A stretch of DNA of 64,000 nucleotides. Origin: Nothophaeocryptopus gaeumannii. Its lineage: Eukaryota; Ascomycota; Dothideomycetes; Mycosphaerellales; Mycosphaerellaceae. The number at the start of each line of letters is the position of its first letter. The first letter of the stretch is position 1. The DNA is taken from positions 496,001 through 560,000 of the forward strand of contig JASISA010000041.1 of NCBI GenBank assembly GCA_031771865.1, in the 5' to 3' direction. The notes below the pieces were generated by a model. The model made no database searches and had not been told where the DNA came from. It saw only the letters and a list, made by a program, of their open reading frames with translations. Made by a program: the position numbers and the translations under genes. Shown piece after piece: positions 1 through 10,412 of this stretch.

Positions 1-147
1 CCGGCGTGGTGGTCGCTGATCGCAGGGCTGCGGCGGCTGCGGCGGAAGACAGGGAGCCTCGCGAGGCCGGTCGTGATGTCGATGCTGCGCGAGCGGCGGC
101 ATTGGCGGCGAAGCTGGTGTTGGGGTCGACAGGCTGGAGAGGTGTTT
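1..147 (-). CDS. Partial exon of a Ser/Ala-rich protein running off the left edge
   Basis: Reading the minus strand, a frame stays open from an acceptor-like CTGACAG (148-154) to the window edge. It encodes a low-complexity stretch rich in Ala, Ser, Arg and Thr, including the run SRGSLSSAAAAAALRS. Similar Ser/Ala-rich N-terminal stretches occur in fungal proteins of varied function, so no function can be assigned. The frame hits a stop just upstream of the acceptor and has no Met, so a further 5' exon would be needed; I could not place it. The plus strand is also open here (6-191) but its product looks like the antisense of this Ala-rich run. Low confidence. Confidence 0.3.
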
Positions 148-1602
148 CTGTCAGTAGGCGCCTTCATATGGTATACTGTATCGACTTTTGAGGCATGACG
201 TACCCGGTTGCGGTTGGCACTGCTACCCTTGCGGCGCGAAAACATGTTCGGCATTGTGTCTACTCTTGTCCTGCTAGACGCTCACCGGCGATGAGATGGC
301 GATGTAGCGATAGCGCGAGTGCACACAAAAATGGATGGCGACGGCGTCCCTCGCCCGTCACTGGCACATGATGGGATGGGTCCAAAAAGGGTAACCGGGC
401 AACAAACACAACAATACGCAACTGGAAAAGAATAGGCGCTCCAGAAAGAATGAGCAGCAACGCAGTATGCAATATGAGACGGCTATGAGGACACAAAAAC
501 TCGCGCGTTCCGTGTGGACGACGGAGCGCAGACGATGGAAGGCGCGGAAGTCGAGAGATGAAGTTCAAGGTGGACGCAACAAAAAGACTCTCAAGTCTCA
601 ACCTCGCCGTCGATCCTTCCGCTTCCGCCTGTGCGCGGTGGCAGGTGTGGCCGTGCGGACTGGAGCTACGCTACCAGAGGCTACACAACTACACTACAGT
701 ACACTCCTGCAAGACAAGCTTTTCATCGCTTCCAATGGGAAGCTCGTGGAAACGACATGTCGATTCGTATTCGCCAGTCCGGCGGTATCTTTCACATCTA
801 CATCGTCTACATCATCTGCATCATCTACTTCAGCTTGCAAACAGGTTTCTCAGCACTGTCAGATGGCTCTAGCGATGATATTAATGCAGGTGGCGGTCCA
901 GATCTCCTCCTTCGCCGCGCTGGCCTTCGGCACGGGGCTTTTTGTGAGGCGGCTGTCCCGGCTCTTTGATCGCCTACATCCAAGATGGTGATCGTCAAAC
1001 AACGACATCCTTGCGCCGCGACAAACCATCGATATATACGTTCCGCTGCCTGCCACTACGCACCTCAGAGCTTCAACTGAACATGTTCGGCGAGAAGTGT
1101 GTCGCCTAACTTGACGAACTCACCCGATCCCATACTGAACAGGCCTGGTAGTCATGCGGCTCTTGCATCTCGTGTGCTCAGCCATCCAGACGGCACGTTC
1201 AAACCGCACATCACGTTGCTTGGAACGTGAACGAGGCTGGTGAAAAAGGACAACAGCCCGGCCAGACGATGGTCAGCTCACAGTGACATGTTCTCCGCCG
1301 AATGTTGATGGAAAGCTTCTACTCGGTGCGCCTGTCGACAAGAGCACCAGCTCACTAATTATGCAAATGCATCCGGCGTCATCACAACCTCGCAATACCC
1401 ACTGCATTGATTATCGATTTGGGTAAGTCAGCACGCAAGACGCTTAAGGTAGCTACGCAAGACGTGCCTGAAAGATCCCGAGATCCATCATTCCATTAAG
1501 GTGCACAGACCTTAATGGACCCGAATCTGATCATCCACTGCTATCAGCCAGCAATGCAAGGACAATTCCTTCTGTCTCTCATTGACTCCAAGGGACCTCA
1601 AG
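148..1602. other. Intergenic region, no supported gene
   Basis: Several overlapping short frames on both strands (for example 467-991 plus and 260-601 minus) show no recognisable domain and overlap one another. The part next to 148 probably holds the 5' end of the edge gene. The part before 1603 is the upstream region of the F-box-like gene. I see no repeat or RNA gene. Confidence 0.5.
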
Positions 1603-2663
1603 ATGATCGAAACAATTGCACCTACTGCTGCCGCAGCTCCCCTATCTCTCAGCCAGCTTCCGGCGGAAGTGTTGCTTGAGATCCTGCCTTATATACCATA
1701 TTCACCACATAGCTTCTCATGCCTATGCCTCACGTGCGGAAGTCTCAACGTTCTGGTCAAACACCATGAGCGTGGTCTGGTCCGAGACATCAAGAACTGC
1801 CAGTTCGGCCTGACTTCCCTTGAACTATTCCCGAGCTTGACAACGGATACTTGGGAAGGACTGAGCACGCTACACCGACGATTAGATACTCTAGACGACC
1901 TGCACGAGCAATGGCTGAAGATCACTTCACATGGACCGGAGCTGGACTGGCTCAAAGGCCGATGGGAGGCCATACATAAAGCTGGGCTCTTGCTCCTATA
2001 CCGAATTCAAGACGCTGGAAGCCACCCCTACAAAGTCGCGCTAATCAATGGCCTTCCTGCAACAAGCCTCGCGTGCCTCTACTTCAAGCTCATATCTTCC
2101 ATCAAGATTCTTCGAATCTACGGACCAGGTGAGTCAGCCCAAAAGGGCCATCTCACGCTCACCCCTCTGACCTTATTCCAATTGTAGACCCCATAAACGG
2201 CACCTTCTCCGCCGGCGACATAATGGCCCGCAGCGATATCGAACTCGCCTTTGAAGAAATGCTCCTCCAACACGGCCCCAACTTCTTCGTCGCAATGCTC
2301 AAAACCTCCCCAACCCAAGCACACCCGCAATCAGCATGGGCAATCCAGTACGTCCTCCACACCTTCATCCACAACGCCCTCTGGGAACGCCGCTCACTCA
2401 CCTTATCCAGCGCCCTCGAATCCGAAGTCGCGGGCCTCATCGAACGTCAACTCCCCAACCCTGACGGTATACCGAAACCTCCTACTCTGACGAGTTGTAT
2501 GAGGAGGGCTTTTGCGGCGAGCAATAAATGTCACATTAGTCAAAACGTCGGGAAGATGTGGGAGATTTTAAGCGGCACGGTTTTCGACGACATGGATGAG
2601 GGGAAGATGATCAAAGTAGTCAATGGGGAGGAATTGAAAGGGGGTATGAAAAGGATCTTTTGA
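1603..2663 (+). CDS. F-box-like domain protein
   Basis: Two exons, 1603-2128 and 2188-2663, joined across a 59-nt intron (GTGAGT...TTGTAG), give 333 residues. An F-box-like segment lies at about residues 16-55: LSQLPAEVLLEILPYIPY followed by Leu and Cys residues. F-box proteins usually bring substrates to SCF ubiquitin ligases through Skp1; in fungi many orphan members have no known target. The rest is a helical region without a recognised repeat. The ATG at 1603 is chosen because the frame further upstream has only a TTG. It is convergent with the HET gene, with 227 bp between the stops. The exon junction restores one frame through conserved-looking sequence, so the model is good; the exact role is unknown. 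Confidence 0.75.
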
Positions 2664-2890
2664 CGGGAGAGGTGGCAGTTGGGTGTGCTTTTGTGGAGGA
2701 GTGGGTTGTAGGAGGTAGGGAGGGGAAGGGATTGCCACCGATGCTGGGATCGACAGGAGGAAAAGGTCTGTGAGGTCCGACACTGCTTTGAGTTGTCAGA
2801 GATTAGATTACCGACAGTAGCGAGTAACTGCAAGTATGTTCATCTGACAATTGTTGCAATACACATGAGCGCCAGGTAATAGGGCTCTGA

Positions 2891-4834
2891 CTATATGATC
2901 TCGATCATCTCCAAGCGTGGCCCATTTCGAGTGTTTGAATCGTCAGAGAGTAGCACAGCTTCACAATCGTTTCGTGAGGGTTCTTGCAATGCCTCACCAT
3001 GCATGAAACCGTCGACATAAGCAGCTCCAACAACATCATACGTTCCAGGTCTGATCTTGCGTAGTACAATGGGAGCATTACAGCCAGGCAGAACAGCTAT
3101 CTTGTGACCCTTCTCCGCAGTGATCGGACCCAGCGCGAGAGCTCCGTGGTCTGTCTTGATTAGTGCTCTGCCGGTGCAGAAGTGAGAGATTGTGTCGTAT
3201 ACCAATCGCTCATCGAGGACAGGTAAGTGGATGCCCTTGTTTCGTGGAAGCAGATCTCTGCGCAGGATGTATGCTACTGTCTGGATCCGAGGCCATGGAA
3301 TGCTAGTCGTGTCGTCTTCGGAAAGTAGATTATCGAGGAGTAGCCCTCCACAAATTACCCTGCAGACTGTGCGAGTCAAATGCTCGTCTCCGGCGAAGAT
3401 GCGTCTGACGAGATCAGGGAATAGTGACTGTCGCATATTTCGGGGATCGAGATTTTGCCGAACAGCTGACACTGTGGCTACAAACAGTCCTGGTGAATAT
3501 AGAGTGTCCCCATCAGATTGAAGTAACCCTGGTCTGGCAGCGAGACCTGCTTTCACGTTCACGAAGAGGCCGTGTGGACCAGGAGCTGACCAGTCAGGAG
3601 CCCATGATGGAAGATTAGGAGTTACTCGCGAAGTTCCAACGAATAGCAGGAAATTTAAGCTCGTGTACCGATGCATGTATCTCTGCGTGGCGTCCATGTA
3701 TACGTCTCGTACGGTGTTGTCATTGCGATAGTTTGGCAGAATAACGGTATCGTATCCACCTCGTTTTATGACCAGAGCTTGGGTTGCGTAGACGCGGTCT
3801 CTGTCATCCGAGCACTGAGCCTTTCTCGCTCGGTGGAGCGCGGTCAACAGGTCAAGAGGACCGGGGTCGCAGAGTGACAAGATATGTTCTGTGTGTCGCT
3901 GAATGCCTCGCATGGCCAGTGGCATGCCGTCCCACGGTTTGTGTAGTAAGGTGAAGACGGCACTGCTGAAGTCTTGCCATCGCATGCTCAAATGTCCGCA
4001 CTGGACAATAGCATTCTCGTAACCGAACTGGATCTCTTGCCAAATCCACAGACGGCTGAACCAAGGTCGCCGCAGGAAGCTTGCAATTGCTTCGTATTCT
4101 TGAGTACCCAACGGCAATCCTATGCTGCTGTCCGTCCAGCTCAGATCCGAAGTCTTCGCACAGATTGTCTGTCGAGCCCAGTCCGGTTCAGTGTGCTCGG
4201 CCACGGTCCGTAGACTATCCATTGAAAGCTTGCTATCTCGGCAGTCTTTGGCTTGTCCAACCCATGCAACCACCTGCACAGCATTTGAATATATCTCGGC
4301 CATGAGCTGGACCTGGTAGCTGCGCTCACTCTCGTCACTCTGATTGATGCATATCGCATCTATCCACCAGATGCTACGACGGTCTTGGCTCCTCACCGCA
4401 TGAAGTGCATCACTCAGGTTGCTCCTGACCAGAAACGCCCGTCCTGTGTCTGCTACGGTGATTCGTTGCTGTGGCTGCTGCGGACCCCAGACGTAGGAAA
4501 GTGCCTTGTATTGTCGTCGCTGAGCCTCGACCAGAGGAAGCGTTTCGATGAGCACACGGATACCCGGGCCTTCTCGGGCTGCTAGGAGCTGAACTAATCG
4601 GATCTGGTCATATCGCTCGTTCAGGGTCGAGTACTCGTACGAGACCTGCTTGTTGTCGTTGACCGGAGGATCGCGAATCACCTCGCGGGGTGGACAGCCA
4701 TCGTTTTCCGATTTGGTTTGCTGCACGACTTTACGGGTGGCAAGGAATTTGCGCAACAATCGCCTCCACTCGTCTTTCTGGTACGAGCGGGATCCAGTGC
4801 TGCGAAGCTGAAGCTTATCGGAAGTGCCATTCAT
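2891..4834 (-). CDS. Heterokaryon incompatibility (HET) domain protein
   Basis: Single-exon gene of 647 residues. The HET domain is clear at about residues 105-280: YKALSYVWG at 109-117, WWIDAICINQ at 156-165, then ER, QVQLMAEIYS and VVAWVG. These are the three conserved blocks of the family. HET proteins mediate self/non-self recognition and regulated cell death after hyphal fusion; fungal genomes carry dozens, mostly of unknown specificity. The C-terminal half has no recognisable repeats (no WD40, ankyrin or NACHT), so this is a stand-alone HET protein. The start ATG (4832-4834) is the first in frame. It is convergent with the F-box-like gene and has a wide gene-poor region upstream. The coding frame is intact with no sign of decay. 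Confidence 0.9.
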   Translation of the reverse strand: MNGTSDKLQLRSTGSRSYQKDEWRRLLRKFLATRKVVQQTKSENDGCPPREVIRDPPVNDNKQVSYEYSTLNERYDQIRLVQLLAAREGPGIRVLIETLPLVEAQRRQYKALSYVWGPQQPQQRITVADTGRAFLVRSNLSDALHAVRSQDRRSIWWIDAICINQSDESERSYQVQLMAEIYSNAVQVVAWVGQAKDCRDSKLSMDSLRTVAEHTEPDWARQTICAKTSDLSWTDSSIGLPLGTQEYEAIASFLRRPWFSRLWIWQEIQFGYENAIVQCGHLSMRWQDFSSAVFTLLHKPWDGMPLAMRGIQRHTEHILSLCDPGPLDLLTALHRARKAQCSDDRDRVYATQALVIKRGGYDTVILPNYRNDNTVRDVYMDATQRYMHRYTSLNFLLFVGTSRVTPNLPSWAPDWSAPGPHGLFVNVKAGLAARPGLLQSDGDTLYSPGLFVATVSAVRQNLDPRNMRQSLFPDLVRRIFAGDEHLTRTVCRVICGGLLLDNLLSEDDTTSIPWPRIQTVAYILRRDLLPRNKGIHLPVLDERLVYDTISHFCTGRALIKTDHGALALGPITAEKGHKIAVLPGCNAPIVLRKIRPGTYDVVGAAYVDGFMHGEALQEPSRNDCEAVLLSDDSNTRNGPRLEMIEII

Positions 4835-6307
4835 GGCGACATCCTTCTGATAACTGCTGATGTTCGAACCGGGAGGGCTGATTACCCTGGTTCAAGAGAA
4901 GGATAATGGCCGCGTTTGCGGCCATGTGTAGGTATACTGCTGGTAGACTGACATTCGCATTAGGACACCCCTGACGGCGGCTAGACAGCGATCGCGGTCT
5001 ACGATGAGAAGCTCGCATTGCTGTGCCTCACCCTGTGCGGTAGTTCGGTTTCATGTCAGCTCGTGCCTGGGGCGGCATTTGCACGCCAAGTGAGCGAAGC
5101 TTTTCACATCCTCTAGATGCTGGGAGCATTCGGCGACCTCAAGAGCATGTATGCGCGGTCCCTGACAGTGACCGTTATCAACATCTTCCTTCGAGGATGT
5201 CTTCTACATTGTTCCGCGCCCGGGAAAAGTTCATCAACAGGGCAAGCAGCAGCTCTCGAATTCGTATCAGGGAGGCCATGACGGAGGGTATAGCAGACCT
5301 TTGCGTCGGCGCAAGGTCACAATCGGCGCAAAGGAGAGTTTGTTGAGGACATTCAGTGCATGTTGATAAGTAGTTACCTCGTGAGATGTGTTGTGCAAGG
5401 CAAGATGCAGTCAAGTTCCAGTCAAAGCTTCGCGTCTCGGCGCGTAGCAAGCCCTGGCCAATCAGAACAGTGAAGGTGGGTCTCAAAGATGGAAGCGCTC
5501 TACTCCTGGTTCTTCGAGCGATACGAACACAGCAACACCACCTCAGCGCCTGATTTTCATCGAATGCTAGAGGCTTGTACTCATGGATCCTCCAACTTTG
5601 AATGGACGAAGCCGCCGAGCACGGTGGTACGAACGCATGAGCTGTGCTTTGGCCAATTGGGTCTGGCCTCTCTGGCCACCTCTGTGGACTACACCGTAAC
5701 ACCAGGTCTCGAAAAGTCATCACTGACGCCCTGTGTCCAGTCACTGGTCAAGTACTGCCGGCGCCTACATATACATCACGCTGTCTGTCTGCTTTTCCCT
5801 CCACACAATCCCAGCTTGCCATTGAGGTACAGTGTGCAGGTATGACTGTAATGTGCGGCACTTCTTGTTTCTTTGTCGTCTCAAGCTTTTTCCGTCTTTA
5901 TTACAGTCTGTGTCTACAGATGATCGATAGCGCTCCCGTTCATGCGATAGCAAGGCCAGTTTCCAAGGTACGATATCACCAAATACCGCCAGACCAGCCT
6001 TGACACGCGATTTTTGCAGGGTGCTAGAGCGCTTTTGCAGGGGGATTCTGCGGTCGTTGAAGCTATACCAATCAATCGCGCGACAATGCTAACGATCGGA
6101 TGTGGTAGGAGACTGTAAGTTACAGCGTTGATCTATTGGAGTATTAATGGCCTGAAAAGTCCACCGAAGTACTCTTCCTGTACGCCACACACCTGCAGGT
6201 CAGGTCTCGTTCGGCATATATTATTGAGAACATCCAAAGCCGTGCATCTTCCTGAAACGACGCTATCTGCATCCTGAAGCCTCGGACTGTAGTCACCATA
6301 CGCCATC
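4835..6307. other. Intergenic region, no supported gene
   Basis: It separates the HET gene (minus) from the small Ser/Pro-rich gene (plus), so it should hold both promoters. Minus 5178-5744 is open for 188 residues and plus 5489-5845 for 118, but they overlap antisense and neither shows a domain or family motif. No repeat noted. Confidence 0.5.
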
Positions 6308-6994
6308 ATGTACCGAGGACGTTCTCCATCCGCAGACAGAGGCCCTACACGATCAGCTCAAATTGTTCCCTTACGGCCTTGGGAGGCCCCAACTACGATG
6401 ACCGTACCCTACATCCACGGCTCGAATCCAGTACCTTCAGCTGCCGAACGCCATGGCCTACGTGAGCTTTGGGCTGCTCGTAGCAACAGCGTATCATTCT
6501 CTCAACCAAGGCCGAACAATGACAGGTCGAGGCCACATTCAATCGCAGAAAGCTCTCCAACGGATTCTTCTGGCAGCGCTCCATGGAGCCCCGGACAGCC
6601 ACTTCCATACGAGTCTGTGCGCCAGCCAGTGGACACAGCACAGTCTGCGCCTGGCTTTATCATGACGCCATCACATCCTCCTGTACAGCCAGTCGCTTCA
6701 CCAAAACCGCCGGTCAGTGCCCAAGGTCCTTCTGGAAAACCTCATGAGGCAATGGAATGCCTCCAGGCCAAAGCCCTACCAGGCACGATGTCAGCACGGG
6801 CCAGAAGCCAGAGCGCCCCTCGCTCGCGTAAGGAACATCCACGCGGGGACGATCCCGTTTCATCTGAGGCACATCAAGAACCAACCAACTTCGGCCGCCG
6901 AATGAAGACCGTCTTTCGAGACATGTTCAAGAAGAAGCCTGTTGACGAGTGTAACCTGGAACGAATTGGCGAGCAGCACTGGGCTGATGAGTGA
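6308..6994 (+). CDS. Conserved small Ser/Pro-rich fungal protein of unknown function
   Basis: Single exon of 228 residues starting MYRGRSPSADRGP. The first 190 residues are rich in Ser, Pro and Arg and look disordered. The last 35 residues are different: a basic amphipathic stretch with FGRRMKTVFRDMFKKKP, then VDE, ER and a terminal HWADE. From memory, a 'TV.D.FK..PVDE....I...HW.DE' ending recurs at the C terminus of otherwise unalignable small Pezizomycotina proteins, which argues for a real gene with a short conserved functional tail. No signal peptide, membrane segment or zinc motif is visible. Function unknown. Its own promoter lies in the preceding gap, and no close neighbour suggests a role. 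Confidence 0.7.
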   Translation: MYRGRSPSADRGPTRSAQIVPLRPWEAPTTMTVPYIHGSNPVPSAAERHGLRELWAARSNSVSFSQPRPNNDRSRPHSIAESSPTDSSGSAPWSPGQPLPYESVRQPVDTAQSAPGFIMTPSHPPVQPVASPKPPVSAQGPSGKPHEAMECLQAKALPGTMSARARSQSAPRSRKEHPRGDDPVSSEAHQEPTNFGRRMKTVFRDMFKKKPVDECNLERIGEQHWADE

Positions 6995-8292
6995 CGCGTT
7001 CTCCGAAGTGGGAACATGTAGATGGATCTAAGATTGGAATCGTTGTCGTGTTAAATCTGTCGATATCTGGAAGTGGCTTGAGTGGAGGAGTCGCTGAACA
7101 CTGGCGGATGGCGTTGATGGGGATGTTGTTCTATTACCTCTCGTTACTAATTCTTACGATAATCACGTATGACTTCAAACGGCCGAATTTAGATTGCGGT
7201 TGTTTGTGCTTTGGTGAACGCCGTAAGTCATGTACAACTATCTCTCAGCAGTCCCATCTTGGCGTCTACGAGGTTTCGAGTCTTGACTGCTTTCTTAGCA
7301 CATGCCAAGTTGTCCAGCATCCTAGGGCAGAAGTGAGCCCGGAGGCTGAACAGTCCAAGCGACGCATGCTCAGCCTGATGATGAGTGCTACACTTCATCT
7401 CAATCGCATTCGTGAGGTTGAAGTATTCACGTACAAGGCCTCGAGATGTTGAGCCCTGATGGAATGGTTGGCGTTGGACGAACACTGATGAACCTAGCCC
7501 AGTGGATTGGAAATGGCCCATGACGAAGCAGTCTGTTTCATGGCAAGGAAGTCGGTCAAGTCAAGCGCTTCTACAAGGTGTAAAAGATCATGCCACAAGT
7601 CACAGTATTTATCCTGTCAGGTGTACCTACAGTGACGAAGTGATGGTGAAGACAGACGACGTTGTTCGATTTCGCAGGAATTCAGGGTTCGTCGGCCGGC
7701 GCCTCGGACCTCAGCTCTGCACGTTGACTGGTTCATTCACTCCCCTGTCCGTGCACGGCGGCTGTATCCGGGCGCTTAGAAAGAGCTGAAACGGCAAGAC
7801 CTCGCAGTTCAGCACCTCACTTGAAAGCATGCCGTTACGCAGGGCACCACTCCGCTGCAGGACTGCTCGACCCGAGCTTTACTGATCACAAGCCAGAGTC
7901 GTCGTCACGAGCGTCTGACGCCTATTTCGGTCTAGAGCAACGTATCGCACCGCCAATCTACCAACCAGCCTCCATTTGCCTGCCAAGGATGACTGCCACT
8001 CTCGTGGGACTGCACAGGAAGTGGCACTCTTACTGCAGCGGCTATCACTCCTCTTTCTGGGCCCGGCATTAGCCCTGCCACAGTAGCACGCGTGGTTAAG
8101 GATGGATAAGTCTCCGCTTCGATCATCCCAGGATTTTTAATGTCTACCTCTCGACGCGCTGGCCGGCCTTCTTGTTTCATATTTACCCGCCAGGACCTTC
8201 GACCGCATCTCTGCACCGATTACATGCTTTGCGCCTCATAGGCGAGCGCAAGGACGCATACCGAGATACTGCCTCCTTGAAGAAAGAGCACG
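6995..8292. other. Intergenic region, no supported gene
   Basis: Short overlapping frames such as 6991-7452 and 7502-7789 (plus) carry no family motif. The final few hundred bases form the upstream region of the BIM1-like gene. No tandem repeat or RNA gene seen. Confidence 0.5.
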
Positions 8293-9145
8293 ATGTACAG
8301 CATAAGCGCGCTGTTCGTAGCGGCGACGATATGGACTCTGGCAACAGCGCATACAGTTATAACATATCCCGGCTGGAGAGGGAACAATCTGCATGCGAAT
8401 GGGACATTACCAGAGTTGAATCCTGACACTGTCGGAATCGACCACTACGACAATGGGAGTTTGGGCTTTCCGTATGGCATGCAGTGGATGTACCCTTGTA
8501 GGTCAAGACAGCCGCATTGAAAGCAGTCCGGATACTGATATTGACCAGGCGGGGGTATGCCTATGACCACAAACCGGACACTATGGCCCGTTGGAGGTGG
8601 TGCGCTCTCGATACAGCCAGGATGGTTCCCCGGACACGCGAAGGCATTTTTCTATGTGAATATTGGTATTCAGGATCAGGGACAATTGGCGCCACCGAAC
8701 TATTCGCATCCGGTGGTGCCTCCTTTCCAGGTGACAGGACCGAACAACAGCGAATACAATGGGCAGTTCTGCCTACCCCAAGTACGGATGCCAGCAAATG
8801 TTTCTCTTAATGTTGGCGACAACATCACGGTCCAGGTCATCGAGACCGCGCAGCATGGCGCATCGTTGTACAGCGTAAGTATAGAGGTGACGGAGCTGCC
8901 TTCTTCAGCCGTATGGAAATAGGTATGCTGACTGATCTTGGCAGTGCGTGGATGTGACCTTGGCAAATCCTCAGGACGTCGAAGAAGTAACACCGCAGAA
9001 TTGCTACAACAGCACCGACTTGGGTTTCAATCTGGTCTTCACATCCGAAGCCCTGACAGCTGGTGCCTCATCGCTGCTTACGAATCCGAGCCCGGCCATC
9101 CTCTTCGCCGGACTTCTGCTCAGCGCTATCTTCACAATACTATAA
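8293..9145 (+). CDS. Secreted, GPI-type BIM1-like (X325) copper protein
   Basis: Three exons, 8293-8497, 8549-8874 and 8945-9145, encode 243 residues. Introns of 51 nt (GTAGGT...ACCAG) and 70 nt (GTAAGT...GGCAG) both restore the frame. Residues 1-19 form a signal peptide ending ATA, so the mature protein would begin with His20 (HTVITYP), the hallmark N-terminal His of LPMO-related copper proteins. The body carries YPGWRG, GMQWMYPCGGMP and LWPVGGGALSI, matching the X325/BIM1-like family, which binds Cu(II) through the N-terminal His but lacks the oxidative activity of true LPMOs. Four Cys residues and several N-glycosylation sequons fit secretion. The C terminus is Ser/Ala-rich followed by a hydrophobic tail, typical of a GPI signal. 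In fungi these proteins take part in copper acquisition or surface functions. The family call is from recognition, not a search. Confidence 0.85.
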
Positions 9146-10412
9146 TTTGGCATTTGTACCATACAGATGTATGAGGCGGTTGTCGATCTTGCAATTTTAG
9201 CGATACCATGGGCTGTACAGGGCAAAGGCGTTCTGCAAAAAGGACATTGATCCAGCTAGGGAAAGGGGTGCTATACGCCCGGAATGATACCCTCTTTACA
9301 ACCAACCTGCACCCGAAAGCGGTTCGAGCGAATCGCGGCGGGTTTTAATGATAAACGGCCAGTTCCAATCACTTCTTTCTACGTGTGACGAGGCTTCCAA
9401 ATAGCCTCACAGAACTCCGCGAGCTCGAAAGCATGAAATTCCGTGATTCTAGACTCGAATCGAATGCTTGTAAAGCTCCAGACCAATCCTGCAGCGCCGC
9501 GATCGGCACGCCCCCAAGTCGCCTTACGCGATTCGCACGTGCTTTGAATGTGCCGTGCAAAGACACTTTGGGAAGCGCTGAGGCCAAAGCCTCATCACAT
9601 ATCGGACTGATACCCAACGTCAACCTCGCAACATGCCCTGAGTACGCGTAAGGGAAGAAGTTGGCATGATCACTGCTGGCTGCAAGCATGGTATTCACAC
9701 AGTATTTTCACGACTGCGATACCGCATACTACAAGCCTTCACTTTTGAAATGGATCAATGGCGATCAGATGTCGACGGCATTGAGACATTATGCCGTTAC
9801 CATCGAATGTGTTTCTTCTTCAACTGCACTACGAACGCGGAGACACATCGGCATGCTCAAAATGGCAGACGACGAAAGTGCTTGGTTCAGTAGAGGAGAC
9901 TGCTAGATGTCGACCACTGAGCTTTTAGATGATTCGTAACAGGTCATACCGACCAGGCTTTACCGATAGTTCTAGTGGTACCAAGCGCACATCAGAATCT
10001 TATTCAGCGTGCAACAGTTGAAGGTTCGTAGCCTCAGATGGCATTCAGGAAGCCTTGAGCAATTACTGATCTCGGAAGGAATACGCGGACATAGATATGC
10101 CAAGTCATCAAACCTAATGCTGTCACGTTCTGCAGAAGGGCCACTGTAGAAAACAGAGCAAGTTTCGTTATCAGTTGTTGAGAAGCAGTGAGCTTCTCGC
10201 ACGCGCACCACGAACTTGGCCTTCGCACAACACAGAGGGGTTGGCCTGGGGTAGTACCATTGTGCCTATCAGTTCACTATCGTTGGCCGCCGGGCGTTCA
10301 CACATTCCTCTTGTACGACCAGATAGCTCAGATAGCTGAGCTTCATATCACCTTTGCAGTCTGCTCTGACAAGTCAGTTGCTGGTGTCGACTAATGAAGG
10401 ATACCGTCCAAG
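9146..10412. other. Intergenic region, no supported gene
   Basis: A small ATG-initiated frame at 9688-9906 (plus, 72 residues) is open but has no recognisable features. Frames at 9369-9698 (minus) and 9385-9651 (plus) overlap each other. The right end is the upstream region of the transporter gene. Confidence 0.5.

Noticed and set aside
6..191. Plus-strand Ala/Arg-rich frame at the left edge
   Set aside because: It begins with a GTG and is antisense to a minus-strand Ser/Ala-rich exon whose product looks much more like a fungal protein.
5178..5744. 188-residue minus-strand frame
   Set aside because: No motif, overlaps a 118-residue plus-strand frame, composition typical of chance reading in GC-balanced DNA.
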